DNA of 64,000 nt from Chlorobiaceae bacterium (lineage in GTDB: Bacteria > Bacteroidota > Chlorobiia > Chlorobiales > Chlorobiaceae), in contig JAAXWS010000010.1 of NCBI GenBank assembly GCA_013334865.1, positions 47,737 through 111,736 on the forward strand. Direction: 5' to 3'. This document shows, piece after piece, positions 24,619-35,256 of this stretch (position 1 is the first letter of the stretch; each line of letters opens with the position of its first letter). Under the pieces are notes generated by a model that worked only from the letters and a program-made list of their open reading frames with translations, was not told the origin of the DNA and did not search any database. The translations under genes were made by a program, and so were the position numbers.

Positions 24619-24950
24619 TCAGAGCTCGAAAGGATCGTCAACGATCCCGAAAGAGAGTTGCTTATCCTTTGCAGAACAACCGATACGGATGTAGTGGCGG
24701 TTCTCCTCCCGGAGGAGCTCACCGCCCTTTTCCGCTGCAAGCAGGACCACGTCTCCCCTGCCGTCGCCGAACTCACGAGCCAGGTCGCCGTAACGGCGGA
24801 GCACCCGGCTGGTCCACGCATCACCTTCCCGACCCGGATATTCAGGATATCGAGCCTGAACGGCAGGAATATCGAGTTGCCGAAAACCAGCCCCGTCCTG
24901 CCAGCCCAGATCGCGTCGATGAATCCGTTAAGGGCAACAAAGTCTAACAG
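24619..24950 (-). pseudogene. Hypothetical gene apparently split by a frameshift
   Basis: Two minus-strand frames both look coding. The 5' part, overlapping the end of nhaD, reads LDFVALNGFIDAIWAGRTGL; the 3' part reads RRYGDLAREFGDGRGDVVLL and ends SFGIVDDPFEL. Both have the GC-rich third positions of the neighbourhood. The switch falls near 24810-24830. Neither part has a convincing start codon. Either the gene is decayed or one base is wrong in the sequence. The family is not recognised. Confidence 0.4.
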
Positions 24951-26404
24951 TTGAAAAAGAGCAGCCAGAGCACCGCAAACAGCGGGAGCAGCACGGGCAG
25001 GGAGTACCTGAGGATATACCCCACAAAATCAGGTATGCGGGTGCCGGTCTGTGCGGCGATGTTCCTGACCATGAAGTTCGGGGCATTGCCAATATAGGTC
25101 AGTGCGCCGAAGAAGACCGAGGCCATCGACACCGCCATCAGGTAGACGGTCGACGGCGCATCACCTGATACGGGCGAAGGAATACCGCGGACAAACATGC
25201 CGACCTGTGAAGCATCGCCGGCATCCAGCCCGAACTTGCCCATCGCTGCCGAAAGGAAATTCAGGTAGGTGGGCGCATTGTCCAGCAGCCCGGAGAGCAG
25301 GCCGGTGCTCCAGTAGAACTTCGTGACGGTGAACCCTGCGGCATGCGCGGCAGCCCAGGCGGCGATGAGCTGGAGGGCTGGGATCATGGTGGCGAAAATC
25401 CCGATGAACAGGAAAGCAACCTCCCTGACCGGCTCGAAATTGAACTCGTTGGCCTGCAGTGCTTCACGGTTTGAGGTCCTGTAAGCTACGGCTGCGATCA
25501 GCGCCATAAGCAGCTCCCTGATCCCGAACGGCAGGTGCAGCAGCTCCTGGAGGCTCGGAAAGCCATGGATCACTGCGGGATCGAGGAAGATCGAGGCGAT
25601 AAGGGCGATGAGGTAGAGGAAATTCCGCTTTCCCTTCAGCTCGAGCCGGCCTGATCGGGACGATGACCCCCGCCCCTTTCCGGCACGCAGGTCGAGGAGC
25701 AGGAAGATGAGGCAGAGTGCGGCCACGGCGAGCACCCAGGGCAGCCACAGATGGTCGAGCACCCAGAAGAACGGCACGCCCCGGAGAAATCCGAGGAAGA
25801 GCGGCGGATCGCCGATGGGGGTCAACGCCCCCCCGATGTTGCCGACGATGAAAATGAAGAAGACGACGTGGAACGGCTGCAGCCGACCCTCGTTGATCCT
25901 GAGGTATGGCCGGATCAGCAGCATCGAGGCGCCGGTCGTGCCCACGATGTTCGAAATGAGGGCGCCGAACAGAAGCAGCATGAGGTTCACGGCCGGCGAG
26001 CCCTCCCGGTCGATCCTGACCAGGATTCCCCCTGCCACCACGAAGAGCGAGGCGACGAGCGCTATGAACGACAGGTACTCCTCAAGCGTATGCCAAAGCA
26101 TCTGCAGGCCGCCATCCACGGCGACGGCATACCAGGCGGCAACCACCGCGCCGAGCAGCACCGAGACCTTGCGGTAATGATGTTCCCAGAACCCGGGATA
26201 GAGCAGCGGGCCGGTGGCGATCATCAGCAGCAGGGCGACGAAAGGAATCGACAGCCATGCCGGGGGAACATGGCGGATAGGGACAACGGCTGCGGCCAGA
26301 ACGGGAGCCGGCGCAGCAGCCATGATCGACATGGCTGCTGCGCCGGCAAACAGGGCTCGACGGATCATCCGGCGCGCAGGCAAGACCTCCTGCAGCAACT
26401 GCAT
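24944..26404 (-). CDS. nhaD: Sodium:proton antiporter, NhaD-type
   Basis: About 486 residues with 12-13 hydrophobic segments. Family landmarks include SNIVGTTGASMLLIRPYL, NIGGALTPIGDPPLFLGFL and LSGLLDNAPTYLNFL, the ion-transport-superfamily re-entrant regions. It exchanges internal Na+ for H+ across the inner membrane. The start is uncertain: ATG 26404 is used, a TTG at 26422 overlaps the apt stop, and ATG 26368 is also possible. It lies directly behind apt. Confidence 0.88.
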   Translation of the reverse strand: MQLLQEVLPARRMIRRALFAGAAAMSIMAAAPAPVLAAAVVPIRHVPPAWLSIPFVALLLMIATGPLLYPGFWEHHYRKVSVLLGAVVAAWYAVAVDGGLQMLWHTLEEYLSFIALVASLFVVAGGILVRIDREGSPAVNLMLLLFGALISNIVGTTGASMLLIRPYLRINEGRLQPFHVVFFIFIVGNIGGALTPIGDPPLFLGFLRGVPFFWVLDHLWLPWVLAVAALCLIFLLLDLRAGKGRGSSSRSGRLELKGKRNFLYLIALIASIFLDPAVIHGFPSLQELLHLPFGIRELLMALIAAVAYRTSNREALQANEFNFEPVREVAFLFIGIFATMIPALQLIAAWAAAHAAGFTVTKFYWSTGLLSGLLDNAPTYLNFLSAAMGKFGLDAGDASQVGMFVRGIPSPVSGDAPSTVYLMAVSMASVFFGALTYIGNAPNFMVRNIAAQTGTRIPDFVGYILRYSLPVLLPLFAVLWLLFFNC

Positions 26405-26418
26405 GGCGGCAGGCGGGG

Positions 26419-26952
26419 TCAATCCCCTTCGAACTCGGTCACGGCGTACATGTTGTAGCCTTTCTCACGGATCCTCTTCGCACCGCCGACATCGGGAAGG
26501 TCGACGATGAAGGCCATGCCGGCGACCTCGCCGCCGACCTTCTCGACCAGGGCCGCGGCAGCCAGCGCCGTACCGCCCGTCGCAAGAAGATCGTCCACCA
26601 GCAGCACCTTCTGGCCCGAACCGAGGGCATCGGTATGCATCTCGATCGTATCGCTGCCGTATTCAAGCTCGTACTCGAGCGCAACCGTGTCTGCCGGCAG
26701 CTTGCCCGGCTTCCTGACCGGCACGAACCCCTTGCCGAGCGTGTAGGCGAGCGCACCACCGAGGATGAAGCCCCTGGCCTCGATGCCCACGACGGTATCG
26801 AACTCCAGCCCTGCGGAGAGGTAATGCTGGGTCATGGTATCGATCACGAGGCGGAATCCGACCGGGTCCTTGATAAGGGTGGTGATGTCGCGGAACATGA
26901 TTCCTTTCTTGGGGTAGTCGGGCACCGTACGGATCCTGGACTTGATGGGCAT
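26419..26952 (-). CDS. apt: Adenine phosphoribosyltransferase
   Basis: 177 residues. The PRPP-binding loop VLLVDDLLATGGTA and the N-terminal RTVPDYPKKGIMFRDITTL are diagnostic. It converts adenine and PRPP to AMP in purine salvage. It starts 48 bases after the end of the mtaB gene on the same strand and runs into nhaD, so the three may be cotranscribed. Confidence 0.97.
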   Translation of the reverse strand: MPIKSRIRTVPDYPKKGIMFRDITTLIKDPVGFRLVIDTMTQHYLSAGLEFDTVVGIEARGFILGGALAYTLGKGFVPVRKPGKLPADTVALEYELEYGSDTIEMHTDALGSGQKVLLVDDLLATGGTALAAAALVEKVGGEVAGMAFIVDLPDVGGAKRIREKGYNMYAVTEFEGD

Positions 26953-27000
26953 GATGGTATGTGTTCGGGTTGTGGTTAACTGCCGTTGAACGGAAAAAAT

Positions 27001-28374
27001 TTAAAATAACAGTCTGCCCAGCAAATGCAAATCATCGCCGACCCCCTCGACCAGCACGGCATGCTCGCTACCCCGTAAAGCCGTCTCGTCGGCGACGCCT
27101 TCGACATCGACCTCCACCCTCAGGTAGTTCCCGCTGTAGCCGCTCCAGCGCATGCCTCCGTCCTCGTTGCGACAACCCTCCTCGAACAGTACCATCAGTT
27201 CACTGCCGACAAAGCCCGATGCGAAGCGGCGCTCGATACGCCCTCCAAGCTCGCCAAGCATGGAGGCCCTCCCCGCCGCCTCGGGGGGCGGCACAGGGAC
27301 AAGTTCCCTCGACGCGACCTGCCGCGAAAGCGCGGTACCGGGCCGTACGGAACAGGTGAAAACATGGAGGTAGGCCAGCGGAAGATCAGCGATGAAGCGG
27401 TACATCTCCTCGAACTCCTGCTCGCCTTCGCCGGGATAACCGGTCATCACATCGGCTCCGATGCCGCATCCGGGAATCGACTCGACCGCTTTGGACAGGC
27501 AGCGACGATAGGCTTCCGTGTCGTAATGGCGACCCATGAGCCTCAGGACCTTGTCAGAACCGCTCTGCAGCGGCAGGTGGAAATGGGGCATGATCTTCTT
27601 CGATCCGGCGACGACATCGATCAGCTCATCATCGAGCAGGTCCGGTTCTACCGAACCGATGCGGATACGATTGACGCCGACCTCATCCAGGCGCCGCAAC
27701 AGGCCGGCAAAACCGGTCCCGCCATGCCGGTAGTCCGCGATGTTCACCCCCGTGAGGACAATCTCCCGGTACCCGGCTTCGGCTATCCTTGCGGCCCGTT
27801 CGAGCACAAGGTCGAGCGGAACCGGCCTCGATCGCCCCCGGATGTTCGGGATCGTGCAGTAGGCGCAGCCGAAGCTGCACCCATCCTGGATCTTCAGGAA
27901 GGCCCTCGTCCGCCCCATCTCCGGATTGCAGAGCATCGAGCTGCCCGGCATGGCCGTATCGCCGGCATCCCGCACCGGCGATACCCTGACCAACGCTCCG
28001 TTCTTGACCTCATGAGTGTCGGAGAGATAATATTCCGGATCAAGCTTCTCCATGCTGCCCAGTACGAGATCGACCCCTTCGATGCCGGCAAGGCGCTCCG
28101 GGTCGAGCTGTGCATAGCATCCGATGACGGCGATCCGGCTGGCTGGATTTTTCCTGACGATCTTTCGTATCTGCTGCCGGGATTTCTGTTCCGCCTGTCC
28201 GGTCACCGCACAGGTATGCACGATAATCAGATCGGCACCCTCTTCAACCGTCGAAAGACGCCATCCTCGGGATACGAGCATATCGAGGACCGTCGATGTT
28301 TCGGCATAATTCAGCTTGCACCCGAGCGTGATGGCAGCAACGCTTTTCTGATTCACTCCTTTCATATCCTTCAA
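27001..28374 (-). CDS. mtaB: tRNA t6A37 methylthiotransferase MtaB
   Basis: 457 residues. It has an N-terminal UPF0004 domain with TLGCKLNYAE and later cysteines for one 4Fe-4S cluster, a radical-SAM core with CSFGCAYCTIP, and a C-terminal TRAM-like segment. LGCKLNxxE, rather than the MiaB or RimO pattern, places it in the MtaB branch, which makes ms2t6A in tRNAs reading ANN codons. A start at MKGVNQ three codons inside is possible. Confidence 0.92.
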   Translation of the reverse strand: MKDMKGVNQKSVAAITLGCKLNYAETSTVLDMLVSRGWRLSTVEEGADLIIVHTCAVTGQAEQKSRQQIRKIVRKNPASRIAVIGCYAQLDPERLAGIEGVDLVLGSMEKLDPEYYLSDTHEVKNGALVRVSPVRDAGDTAMPGSSMLCNPEMGRTRAFLKIQDGCSFGCAYCTIPNIRGRSRPVPLDLVLERAARIAEAGYREIVLTGVNIADYRHGGTGFAGLLRRLDEVGVNRIRIGSVEPDLLDDELIDVVAGSKKIMPHFHLPLQSGSDKVLRLMGRHYDTEAYRRCLSKAVESIPGCGIGADVMTGYPGEGEQEFEEMYRFIADLPLAYLHVFTCSVRPGTALSRQVASRELVPVPPPEAAGRASMLGELGGRIERRFASGFVGSELMVLFEEGCRNEDGGMRWSGYSGNYLRVEVDVEGVADETALRGSEHAVLVEGVGDDLHLLGRLLF

Positions 28375-28570
28375 CTTATGAGATGTCTATTCCCTTGATT
28401 CAAAGAGCAAAGAAACGCATATATACAATATTCCGATATTCCGATCGCGTCACATCCGGCATCATGGACGGATAATTTATTATTGCATCAATCGGAAACT
28501 TCATCTTATATTATACCAGCCGAAAGAATCATATCATATCTTTCTTATCCAACACTAACGACAGATTATC
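28375..28570. promoter_or_regulatory. AT-rich divergent promoter region
   Basis: No gene is seen. The region is notably AT-rich against its surroundings and holds a tandem ATATTCCG-ATATTCCG word near 28429-28445 and several TATAAT-like boxes in 28500-28550. It serves mtaB leftward and the wHTH protein gene rightward. Confidence 0.45.
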
Positions 28571-29014
28571 ATGAGCAAGACTTCGCCCGACAAATTCGAT
28601 CTTTACATTCTCAATGTCGATGAATTCAAGTCCCTGAACAAAGAGAAAAACGAACTTAAGGAAAAAATCGCTTCAATGCGCCTTGAATTCGAAGAGAAGA
28701 TCAAGCCGTTTGAAAACGAACTGAGCGCCATCGTCAGGAGGCTTGAGCTGAACCTGGCAAAAATGGAAGGCGGCAGCGCGCCGAAACCGGCAGCCGCCAA
28801 ATTCGGAAGGGGAAAACTCGGCGCATCCATCAAGAGCCTCCTGCAGGCGAACCCTGACAAGGAGTTCAAGCCGAGGGAGATCGCCGCTGCGCTCCAGACG
28901 AAGGGAACCGCGGTAAGCCTCTGGTTCAACAAATATGGAAACAATGATCCTGAAATCGACCGTATCCCGGTCGGCGAGGGCGGCAAGCGATTTGTCTATA
29001 AAATCAAACGCTGA
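28571..29014 (+). CDS. Coiled-coil plus winged-helix protein (147 aa)
   Basis: Residues 20-65 form a charged coiled coil (NKEKNELKEKIASMRLEFEE). Residues 75-147 (GASIKSLLQANPDKEFKPRE, then IAAALQTKGTAVSLWFNKYG) match a winged-helix shape ending in a beta wing (RIPVGEGGKRFVYKI). It is probably a DNA-binding protein of unknown target. It is a single-gene unit closed by a strong terminator. Confidence 0.65.
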   Translation: MSKTSPDKFDLYILNVDEFKSLNKEKNELKEKIASMRLEFEEKIKPFENELSAIVRRLELNLAKMEGGSAPKPAAAKFGRGKLGASIKSLLQANPDKEFKPREIAAALQTKGTAVSLWFNKYGNNDPEIDRIPVGEGGKRFVYKIKR

Positions 29015-29049
29015 TAGCGGAACAAAACATAACCGTCAAAGAGGTTATG

Positions 29050-29086
29050 AAGCAGAAAGGCTGCCGGCAAGGCAGCCTTTCTGCTT
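29050..29086. terminator. Bidirectional terminator
   Basis: Perfect 16-bp arms (AAGCAGAAAGGCTGCC and complement) around a five-base loop, between the converging wHTH gene and rodA. It can stop transcription from both sides. Confidence 0.85.
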
Positions 29087-29104
29087 GTATCATAAAACCC
29101 TTGA

Positions 29105-30340
29105 TCAATAACCGATACTGCGCCGGTTACGATAAAAGTTAAGTACGAGCGCGACCATCATCATGTTGGCGACAAGGGAGGAACCTCCGTATGATACAAA
29201 TGGAAGCGGAACGCCTATAACCGGCATCAGGCCGATCGTCATGCCGATATTGATGAAGAGATGGGTCATCAGGAGCGTTGCATATCCGGCGATCACCAGT
29301 TCGACAAACTTGTTCTTGATTGCGCCCACCATCCAGACCATACGGAGAATAAGCACCAGGAAAAACGCGATCAGCAATGTCGAGCCGATGAGACCGAGCT
29401 CTTCGGCTATGACACAGAATATGAAATCGGTCCATTGCGCAGGAATATAACGCAACTGGGTCTGCGTGCCGTGAAGATATCCCTTACCGAAAAGGCCGCC
29501 CGATGCGATGGCGATTTTTGCCTGGAGGGCGTTGTAGCCTGCGCCCCTCGGGTCGGACATCGGATCGAGGAATATCTGGATACGCTTGATCTGGTGGGGC
29601 CGCAGGATCGCCGTGGTGAACTTCCAGGTCAGGAGTCCCCCGGCCAGGCCCCCGCCTGTCACCAGGAACTGGTGGAGGGCGACCTTTTTCCTGAGCAAAA
29701 TGAATGCGACCAGCGACAGGACCGCGAGCGTGATCAGCATGGTCAGGTTGAAGAATCCGAACGCCAGCAGGGCGATCGGCACGACGACCAGCAGGATGAG
29801 GTAGAGGTCGAATCCCGCAAGGACGATCATGGGGGTAATGAAAGAGAGGCAGGTCAGGGTCGTTCCCGTGTCGGGCTCCATGAGCACCAGGGCCGCCGGC
29901 GCCAAGGGAATGGCGAGCGCGATCATCACATGCAGGGGATTGCTGATATCGGTCTTGTCTTCGGAGAGGAACCTGGCCAGCGTGATGACCGTGATCATCT
30001 TGGTCAGCTCCGAGGGCTGGAAACTGAACATGCCGAAACGGAACCATCCCGCGTTGCCGGCAACCGTCTTGCCGACCACCAGCACGGCGAGCAAAAGGAT
30101 GATGCCGGCAGCATACATGAAGTAGGCGTTATCCCTGATGATCCGGTAATCGGCGAAGTAGATTGCCGCGATCACGAGGATCCCGACCGCCGACCATGAA
30201 AGCTGCCGGAAAAAGAGCCCTGTATCGCCCGGGCCGCTGGTCGTCCCATGCGTCGCACTGAACACCGCCAGAAGCCCCATCACGATCGCTCCGGCCGTCG
30301 AAACGACGATCCAGGGATCGAGTCTATTTATTTTTTCCAT
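29105..30340 (-). CDS. rodA: Rod-shape peptidoglycan polymerase RodA
   Basis: 411 residues, ten or so membrane segments, SEDS family. The C-terminal signature [21 protein letters not shown] and the preceding AEELGLIGS are typical. It polymerises glycan strands during elongation with a class B PBP. Spacing of segments and the FQPSELTK motif favour RodA over FtsW, but the family split cannot be settled by eye alone. It stands alone, divergent from era. Confidence 0.9.
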   Translation of the reverse strand: MEKINRLDPWIVVSTAGAIVMGLLAVFSATHGTTSGPGDTGLFFRQLSWSAVGILVIAAIYFADYRIIRDNAYFMYAAGIILLLAVLVVGKTVAGNAGWFRFGMFSFQPSELTKMITVITLARFLSEDKTDISNPLHVMIALAIPLAPAALVLMEPDTGTTLTCLSFITPMIVLAGFDLYLILLVVVPIALLAFGFFNLTMLITLAVLSLVAFILLRKKVALHQFLVTGGGLAGGLLTWKFTTAILRPHQIKRIQIFLDPMSDPRGAGYNALQAKIAIASGGLFGKGYLHGTQTQLRYIPAQWTDFIFCVIAEELGLIGSTLLIAFFLVLILRMVWMVGAIKNKFVELVIAGYATLLMTHLFINIGMTIGLMPVIGVPLPFVSYGGSSLVANMMMVALVLNFYRNRRSIGY

Positions 30341-30435
30341 CTGTTGGAACGGATGACCGTCATGTTATCTTTCAATAAAGCTCAGTCCCCGGGCGATACC
30401 CCGGACCTGCCGAACCATAGAAAATCCACCTTTCA

Positions 30436-31353
30436 GTGCAGCCATCTTCATTCTCCTGCGGCCATGCTGCCTTCGTCGGTGCGCCGAACGCGGGTAAGTC
30501 CACCCTGCTCAATCGCCTGCTCGATCACAAGCTATCTATTGTAACGCCTAAACCGCAAACAACAAGGAAAAAAATAACCGGCATCTACCACGACGAACGG
30601 AGCCAGATCGTCATCCTGGACACGCCGGGCATCATGGAGCCGAAGCAGTCCCTGCACGAATCCATGCTCGAGACGACACGGCAGGCGCTCAGGGAGGCCG
30701 ATATCATCGTGGCGCTCATCCCCCTGTCGAAGGGAGACGAGCCCGTCGACCGGAAGTTCTCCGATGAGCTGATCGGGCAGTGGGTCCGCCCCGCATCGAA
30801 GCCCTTCATCATAGCCCTGAACAAGGCGGACCTCGTCTCCGAAGAGACCGTCGCAAAGGTAAGGCAGGAGTTGGAGGAAGCATACGCCCCCCTCGCCGTG
30901 ACGGCCCTTTCAGCCCTCCAGGGCAGCAATGTCGTTGAGCTTGTCGACCTGATCAGGCCCCACCTGCCGCTCGACGAGCCGCTCTATCCCGAGGAGATGC
31001 TCAGCACCGAACCGGAGCGGTTCTTCGTCGCCGAGATCATCCGGGAGAAGATCTTCCTGCAGTACGGCCGGGAGATTCCCTACTCGACCGAAGTGGTGGT
31101 GGACGAGTTCAGGGAGCAGCATGAGCAGGATCCGAGGAAAAAGGAGCTGATCCGCTGCTCGGTCGTCGTCGAACGAAACAGCCAGAAGCAGATCATCGTC
31201 GGCGCGAAAGGCGCGGCGATCAAGAAGCTCGGACAGGCTGCACGCGCGGACATCGAAGAGCTGCTGGGCAGGCCGGTCTTCCTGGAAATCTTCGTCAAGA
31301 TCAGGCCCGACTGGCGCAAGAAGAAGACGCTGCTGAGAAGCTACGGGTATTGA
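30436..31353 (+). CDS. era: GTPase Era
   Basis: 305 residues from a GTG start. The G-domain motifs are GAPNAGKST (G1), PQTTRKK (G2), LDTPGI (G3) and NKADLV (G4). The C-terminal KH domain has [17 protein letters not shown]. It assists 16S rRNA maturation and 30S assembly. No clear Shine-Dalgarno sequence precedes the GTG. It is followed by four 9-bp repeats and a long terminator. Confidence 0.96.
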   Translation: MQPSSFSCGHAAFVGAPNAGKSTLLNRLLDHKLSIVTPKPQTTRKKITGIYHDERSQIVILDTPGIMEPKQSLHESMLETTRQALREADIIVALIPLSKGDEPVDRKFSDELIGQWVRPASKPFIIALNKADLVSEETVAKVRQELEEAYAPLAVTALSALQGSNVVELVDLIRPHLPLDEPLYPEEMLSTEPERFFVAEIIREKIFLQYGREIPYSTEVVVDEFREQHEQDPRKKELIRCSVVVERNSQKQIIVGAKGAAIKKLGQAARADIEELLGRPVFLEIFVKIRPDWRKKKTLLRSYGY

Positions 31354-31368
31354 AGCAGCGCTTCTTTC

Positions 31369-31404
31369 GTCCTTTATGTCCTTTCAGTCCTTGCAGTCCT
31401 TTTC
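31369..31404 (+). repeat. Four 9-bp GTCCnnnnn units
   Basis: Units GTCCTTTAT, GTCCTTTCA, GTCCTTGCA and GTCCTTTTC lie head to tail after the era stop. The same nonamer family recurs at 35257, 36214, 39296/39346 and 48396/48469. Confidence 0.7.
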
Positions 31405-31405
31405 T

Positions 31406-31451
31406 TCAAAACAAGAAAACCCTTCCGGCTGGAAGGGTTTTCTTGTTTTGA
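31406..31451. terminator. Bidirectional terminator between era and rpsA
   Basis: Perfect 21-bp arms beginning TCAAAACAAGAAAACCC around a four-base GGCT loop. It is shared by the converging era and rpsA genes. Confidence 0.9.
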
Positions 31452-31470
31452 GACGGTGCCTCGGGGGCAA

Positions 31471-33228
31471 TTACTTGCCGCCTTTCGGCTGGGGCTCCAG
31501 CTCGGCGCTGGCGTCCTCGATCTCCTTCTTCTCGTTCGGATGGGCCTGGAGGTAAGCCTCGATCTCCTCCTTGCTCTTGTCCTTGAAGTACTCAAGGGCG
31601 GAGAGGATGATGCGCTTGTTCTCCTTGTCGAACTCGATGACCCTCAGGGGCAGCTCATCGCCGACCTTGAAGGAGGAGTGGATGTCCTTGACGCCGCCCT
31701 GGAGGAGATGCGAGACCGGCACGAAGCCGTCCACGTCGCCAGGGAGAATGACAATGACGCCCTTCTCGATGATCTGCGAGATCTGGCCGGGGGTTTCAGC
31801 GCCCACGGCATACTTCTGCTCGAACTCGCCCCACGGATCGGAGTTGATCTGCTTGTGGCCCAGGGCGATGCGGCGTGCGTTCACGTCGAACTTCAGCACC
31901 TTGACCTCGAGCTCCTGGTTCTTCTTCACCAGTTCGCTGGGGTGGCGGATCTTCTTGGTCCACGAGAGGTCCGAAATGTGGACCAGGCCGTCGACACCGG
32001 GCTCGAGCTCGACGAACACGCCGAAGTCGGTGATGTTGCTCACGGTTCCCTTGTGCAGCGTACCCTCGACATACTTCTCGGAGAGAGCGATCCACGGATC
32101 CTCCATCACGCGCTTCATGGAGAGCGACAGCTTGGTGTGCTCCTTGTCGATGTTCAGGATGACGCACTCGACCTCCTGGTCAAGCGAGACGAACTGGCTC
32201 GGGTGCTTGATGTGCTGCGTCCAGCTCATTTCGGAGATGTGGACGAGGCCCTCGATACCCTTCTCGATCTCGACGAACGCGCCGTAATCGGTGATGGAGA
32301 CCACGCGACCCTTGGCCTTGATGCCGACCGGATATTTGATTTCGATGTTTTCCCACGGATGGGCTTCGAGCTGCTTCATGCCGAGAGAGACACGCTTGGT
32401 GTTCTCGTCGAAGCCGACGACCACGACCTTGATCGGCTGGTCGAGCTCGACCACCTCGGACGGATGGTTGATCCTGCCCCAGGTGATATCGGTGATGTGG
32501 ACAAGGCCGTCCAGGCCACCGAGATCGACGAAGATACCGAAATCGGTGATGTTCTTGACGGTGCCTTCGAGGACCATGCCGACCTTGATGTTGGCGAGCA
32601 TCTCCTCACGCTTTGCCGCATACTCCTCTTCGAGGATGACCTTGTGGCTGACGACGATGTTCTGGGTGACCGGGTTGATCTTGACGACCCTGAAGTCCAT
32701 GGTCCTGCCGACGAGTGCATCGAAGTCGCGAACCGGCTTGACATCGATCTGCGAACCGGGAAGGAACGCCTCGACGCCCGAAAGAGAGACCGTCATGCCG
32801 CCCTTGACCCTGTTGATAATCTTGCCGTTGATGATGGTGTCGTTCTCGATTGAATCGTAGATCTTGTCCCAGATCCTGAGAACGTCGGCCTTCCTCTTGG
32901 AGAGGATGAGCTGACCCATCTTGTCCTCGATGTTCTCGAGGTAGACTTCGACTTCGTCGCCGACCTTGATCTCGTCATCGTCCCTGAACTCGAGGAGCGA
33001 AACGATACCTTCGGACTTGAAGCCCACGTCGATCGTCACGTCTTTGTTGGAAATCGAGACGATGCGGCCCTTCACGATCTCCTCTTCGGTGATCTCGGAG
33101 AGGGTGCTCGTGTAGAGCGACTCCATCTGCGTGAGCTCGGAGGGTTCGTAGTTGGCGAAAATCTTGATTTTCTTCCTGCCCGGCACGACTTTCGGCTGCG
33201 GCTTTTCCAGCGTTTGTGTTTCTGACAT
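31471..33228 (-). CDS. rpsA: 30S ribosomal protein S1
   Basis: 585 residues with six S1 RNA-binding repeats. Repeats 3-6 show the clear pattern [30 protein letters not shown], for example [20 protein letters not shown] and [20 protein letters not shown]. It binds mRNA leaders and helps start translation. The C-terminal tail is acidic/proline-rich. It lies after cmk on the same strand, the classic cmk-rpsA pairing of many bacteria. Confidence 0.97.
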   Translation of the reverse strand: MSETQTLEKPQPKVVPGRKKIKIFANYEPSELTQMESLYTSTLSEITEEEIVKGRIVSISNKDVTIDVGFKSEGIVSLLEFRDDDEIKVGDEVEVYLENIEDKMGQLILSKRKADVLRIWDKIYDSIENDTIINGKIINRVKGGMTVSLSGVEAFLPGSQIDVKPVRDFDALVGRTMDFRVVKINPVTQNIVVSHKVILEEEYAAKREEMLANIKVGMVLEGTVKNITDFGIFVDLGGLDGLVHITDITWGRINHPSEVVELDQPIKVVVVGFDENTKRVSLGMKQLEAHPWENIEIKYPVGIKAKGRVVSITDYGAFVEIEKGIEGLVHISEMSWTQHIKHPSQFVSLDQEVECVILNIDKEHTKLSLSMKRVMEDPWIALSEKYVEGTLHKGTVSNITDFGVFVELEPGVDGLVHISDLSWTKKIRHPSELVKKNQELEVKVLKFDVNARRIALGHKQINSDPWGEFEQKYAVGAETPGQISQIIEKGVIVILPGDVDGFVPVSHLLQGGVKDIHSSFKVGDELPLRVIEFDKENKRIILSALEYFKDKSKEEIEAYLQAHPNEKKEIEDASAELEPQPKGGK

Positions 33229-33345
33229 TAATGTTTTCCTTCCTCTCTGGTGATTTACCGTCAGCCGCGAGAGATTTCAGCTGCCGGTTTTAGCGTTATG
33301 AATGCATCCGGTAAACTAATAAGCGCCGGAAGGGCCCGGATGACT

Positions 33346-34032
33346 TTACCCTTCCAGAACGTCCATGGCGAGTCCGTAGACCCGCGAAACCTGCTGGTCG
33401 ATCGTCAGCAGGGAGGTATCGACCACCACCGCGTCGGGATGGCGCTTCAACGGAGCATGGGTCCGCTCTTCGTCGTCGCGGTCGCGCTGCCGGATCTCCT
33501 CCTCGAGCTCCTCGACTGTCGGGACCACGGTGGCGCCGCCCTTCCCAGCCAGTTCGGCATGGCGGCGCCTGGCCCGCTCGCGGGGGTCGGCCACCAGGAA
33601 GATCTTGAGCTCGGCATCCGGGAACACCACGGTACCGATGTCGCGTCCGTCCATGACCACACCGCGCGGGGCGCCCATGGACTGCTGCAGTTCGAGCAGC
33701 CGGTCCCTGACCGGCTTGAGCGAGCTCACGAAGCTCACTTCACGGCTCACGGTGTTCTCCCTGATCGCTCCGGAGACATCCTCCCCGTCGAGGAACACGC
33801 GGTCGCCGCGGAATTCGATCGTCATATCGGCAAGCAGCTCCGCGACTTTGCCTGCATCACGCCGAAGCTCGTCGAGCATGCCTGAACGGAGCACCCTGAG
33901 GGTGACGGAGCGGTACATGGCCCCGGTATCGATATAGGTATAACCCAGTTTGCCGGCGACGATCCTGGCCGTCGTGCTCTTGCCCGACGCAGCCGGGCCG
34001 TCGATGGCGATGATGATACGTTGCTGTTCGAT
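33346..34032 (-). CDS. cmk: Cytidylate kinase, apparent ATC start
   Basis: The full kinase (228 residues) needs the segment [20 protein letters not shown] with the P-loop, followed by [11 protein letters not shown] and GRDIGTVVF. This frame has no ATG, GTG or TTG between the P-loop and the nearest upstream stop. The codon aligned with the usual initiator is ATC at 34032, six bases after CGGAGAAGAGT, a good ribosome site. Starting at ATG 33918 would delete the P-loop. It makes CDP/dCDP from CMP/dCMP and pairs with rpsA downstream. Confidence 0.85.
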   Translation of the reverse strand: MEQQRIIIAIDGPAASGKSTTARIVAGKLGYTYIDTGAMYRSVTLRVLRSGMLDELRRDAGKVAELLADMTIEFRGDRVFLDGEDVSGAIRENTVSREVSFVSSLKPVRDRLLELQQSMGAPRGVVMDGRDIGTVVFPDAELKIFLVADPRERARRRHAELAGKGGATVVPTVEELEEEIRQRDRDDEERTHAPLKRHPDAVVVDTSLLTIDQQVSRVYGLAMDVLEG

Positions 34033-34112
34033 ACTCTTCTCCGGTGCCTTTTACTTTAGCCTGCCATTTTAAAGAATATATTTGCTTTTTCCAAACGGAT
34101 TGATTACATGTT

Positions 34113-34137
34113 AAAACCGCCGAAGGGGCGGTTTTTT
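34113..34137. terminator. Terminator-like hairpin upstream of ychF
   Basis: Arms AAAACCGCC and GGCGGTTTT with a five-base loop and a following T6 run in the plus direction. It stands 22 bases before the ychF ATG, in the gap between divergent cmk and ychF, where no transcript should need ending. An attenuator in the ychF leader is possible. Confidence 0.6.
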
Positions 34138-34159
34138 CAGTCAACCAACCCTCCCTGCC

Positions 34160-35251
34160 ATGTCACTCCGCTGCGGCATCGTCGGACTGCCGAACGTCGG
34201 CAAATCGACCCTTTTCAACGCCATCACGGCCAAGCAGGCCGAAGCCGCCAACTACCCGTTCTGCACCATCGAACCCAACGTCGGCACCGTGCTCGTGCCC
34301 GATCCACGGCTCAACGAGCTTGCCCGCGTCGTCAAGACACCGGTCATCGTGCCGGCCGTCCTCGAGATCGTCGACATCGCCGGCCTGGTCCGCGGGGCGA
34401 GCAAGGGCGAAGGCCTCGGCAACCAGTTCCTGTCGCATATCCGCGAGGTCGACGCGATCATCCACGTCGTGCGCTGCTTCGAGGACCCGAACATCATCCA
34501 CGTCGAAGGCAGGATCGACCCGGCCGGCGACATCGCCACCATCGAGACCGAGCTGATGCTCGCCGACCTTGACAGCATGGAGAAACGGATGGACAAGCTC
34601 CGCAGGGGTGCCCGCAAGGAGAAGGAGCAGCAGGTGCTGGCCGACCTGGGCGAAAAGATCGTGACGGGCCTCGGCGAAGGCGTCCCGGTGCGCAACATCC
34701 TCGAAACCGACGAGGAGCGCGAAGTCGCCAGGCAGTTCTTCCTGATCACGGCCAAGCCGGTGCTTTTCGCGGCCAACGTCGCCGAGGGCGACCTTCCGGA
34801 CGGCAACGAACACACGGCCAAAGTGGCGGAGATCGCCGCCGAAGGCGGATCAAAGATGCTGGTCATCAGCGCGAAGGCCGAAGCCGACATCGCCGAACTC
34901 CCGGAAGAGGAGCGTCCGGACTTCCTCGAGAGCCTCGGCCTGAAGATGTCGGGCCTCGACCGCCTGATCATGACCGCCTACGACCTGCTCGGCCTGCACA
35001 ACTACTTCACGGCCGGCGTCAAGGAGGTCCACGCATGGACCATCCGCAAGGGCGCAGCCGCCCCGGAAGCGGCCGCGGCCATCCACTCGGACTTCGAGAA
35101 AGGGTTCATCAGGGCTGAGGTCATGGCATACGACGACCTGATCTCCCTCGGCTCCGAGCAGAAGGTCAAGGAGGCCGGCAAGATGCGCTCGGAAGGCAAG
35201 GAGTACATCGTCAAGGATGGCGATGTGATAACGTTCAGGTTCAATGTTTAA
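34160..35251 (+). CDS. ychF: Ribosome-associated ATPase YchF
   Basis: 363 residues, standard for the family. P-loop GLPNVGKST, switch [27 protein letters not shown] as G3, and a G4 region that lacks the guanine-specific NKxD, fitting the known preference for ATP. A TGS domain closes the C-terminus ([20 protein letters not shown]). It binds ribosomes and responds to oxidative stress in other bacteria. Nonamer repeats follow the stop. Confidence 0.96.
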   Translation: MSLRCGIVGLPNVGKSTLFNAITAKQAEAANYPFCTIEPNVGTVLVPDPRLNELARVVKTPVIVPAVLEIVDIAGLVRGASKGEGLGNQFLSHIREVDAIIHVVRCFEDPNIIHVEGRIDPAGDIATIETELMLADLDSMEKRMDKLRRGARKEKEQQVLADLGEKIVTGLGEGVPVRNILETDEEREVARQFFLITAKPVLFAANVAEGDLPDGNEHTAKVAEIAAEGGSKMLVISAKAEADIAELPEEERPDFLESLGLKMSGLDRLIMTAYDLLGLHNYFTAGVKEVHAWTIRKGAAAPEAAAAIHSDFEKGFIRAEVMAYDDLISLGSEQKVKEAGKMRSEGKEYIVKDGDVITFRFNV

Positions 35252-35256
35252 AGCAA

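Noticed and set aside
24658..24954. A 98-codon plus-strand frame between HU and nhaD
   Set aside because: Third positions and composition favour the minus strand, and no ribosome site is present.
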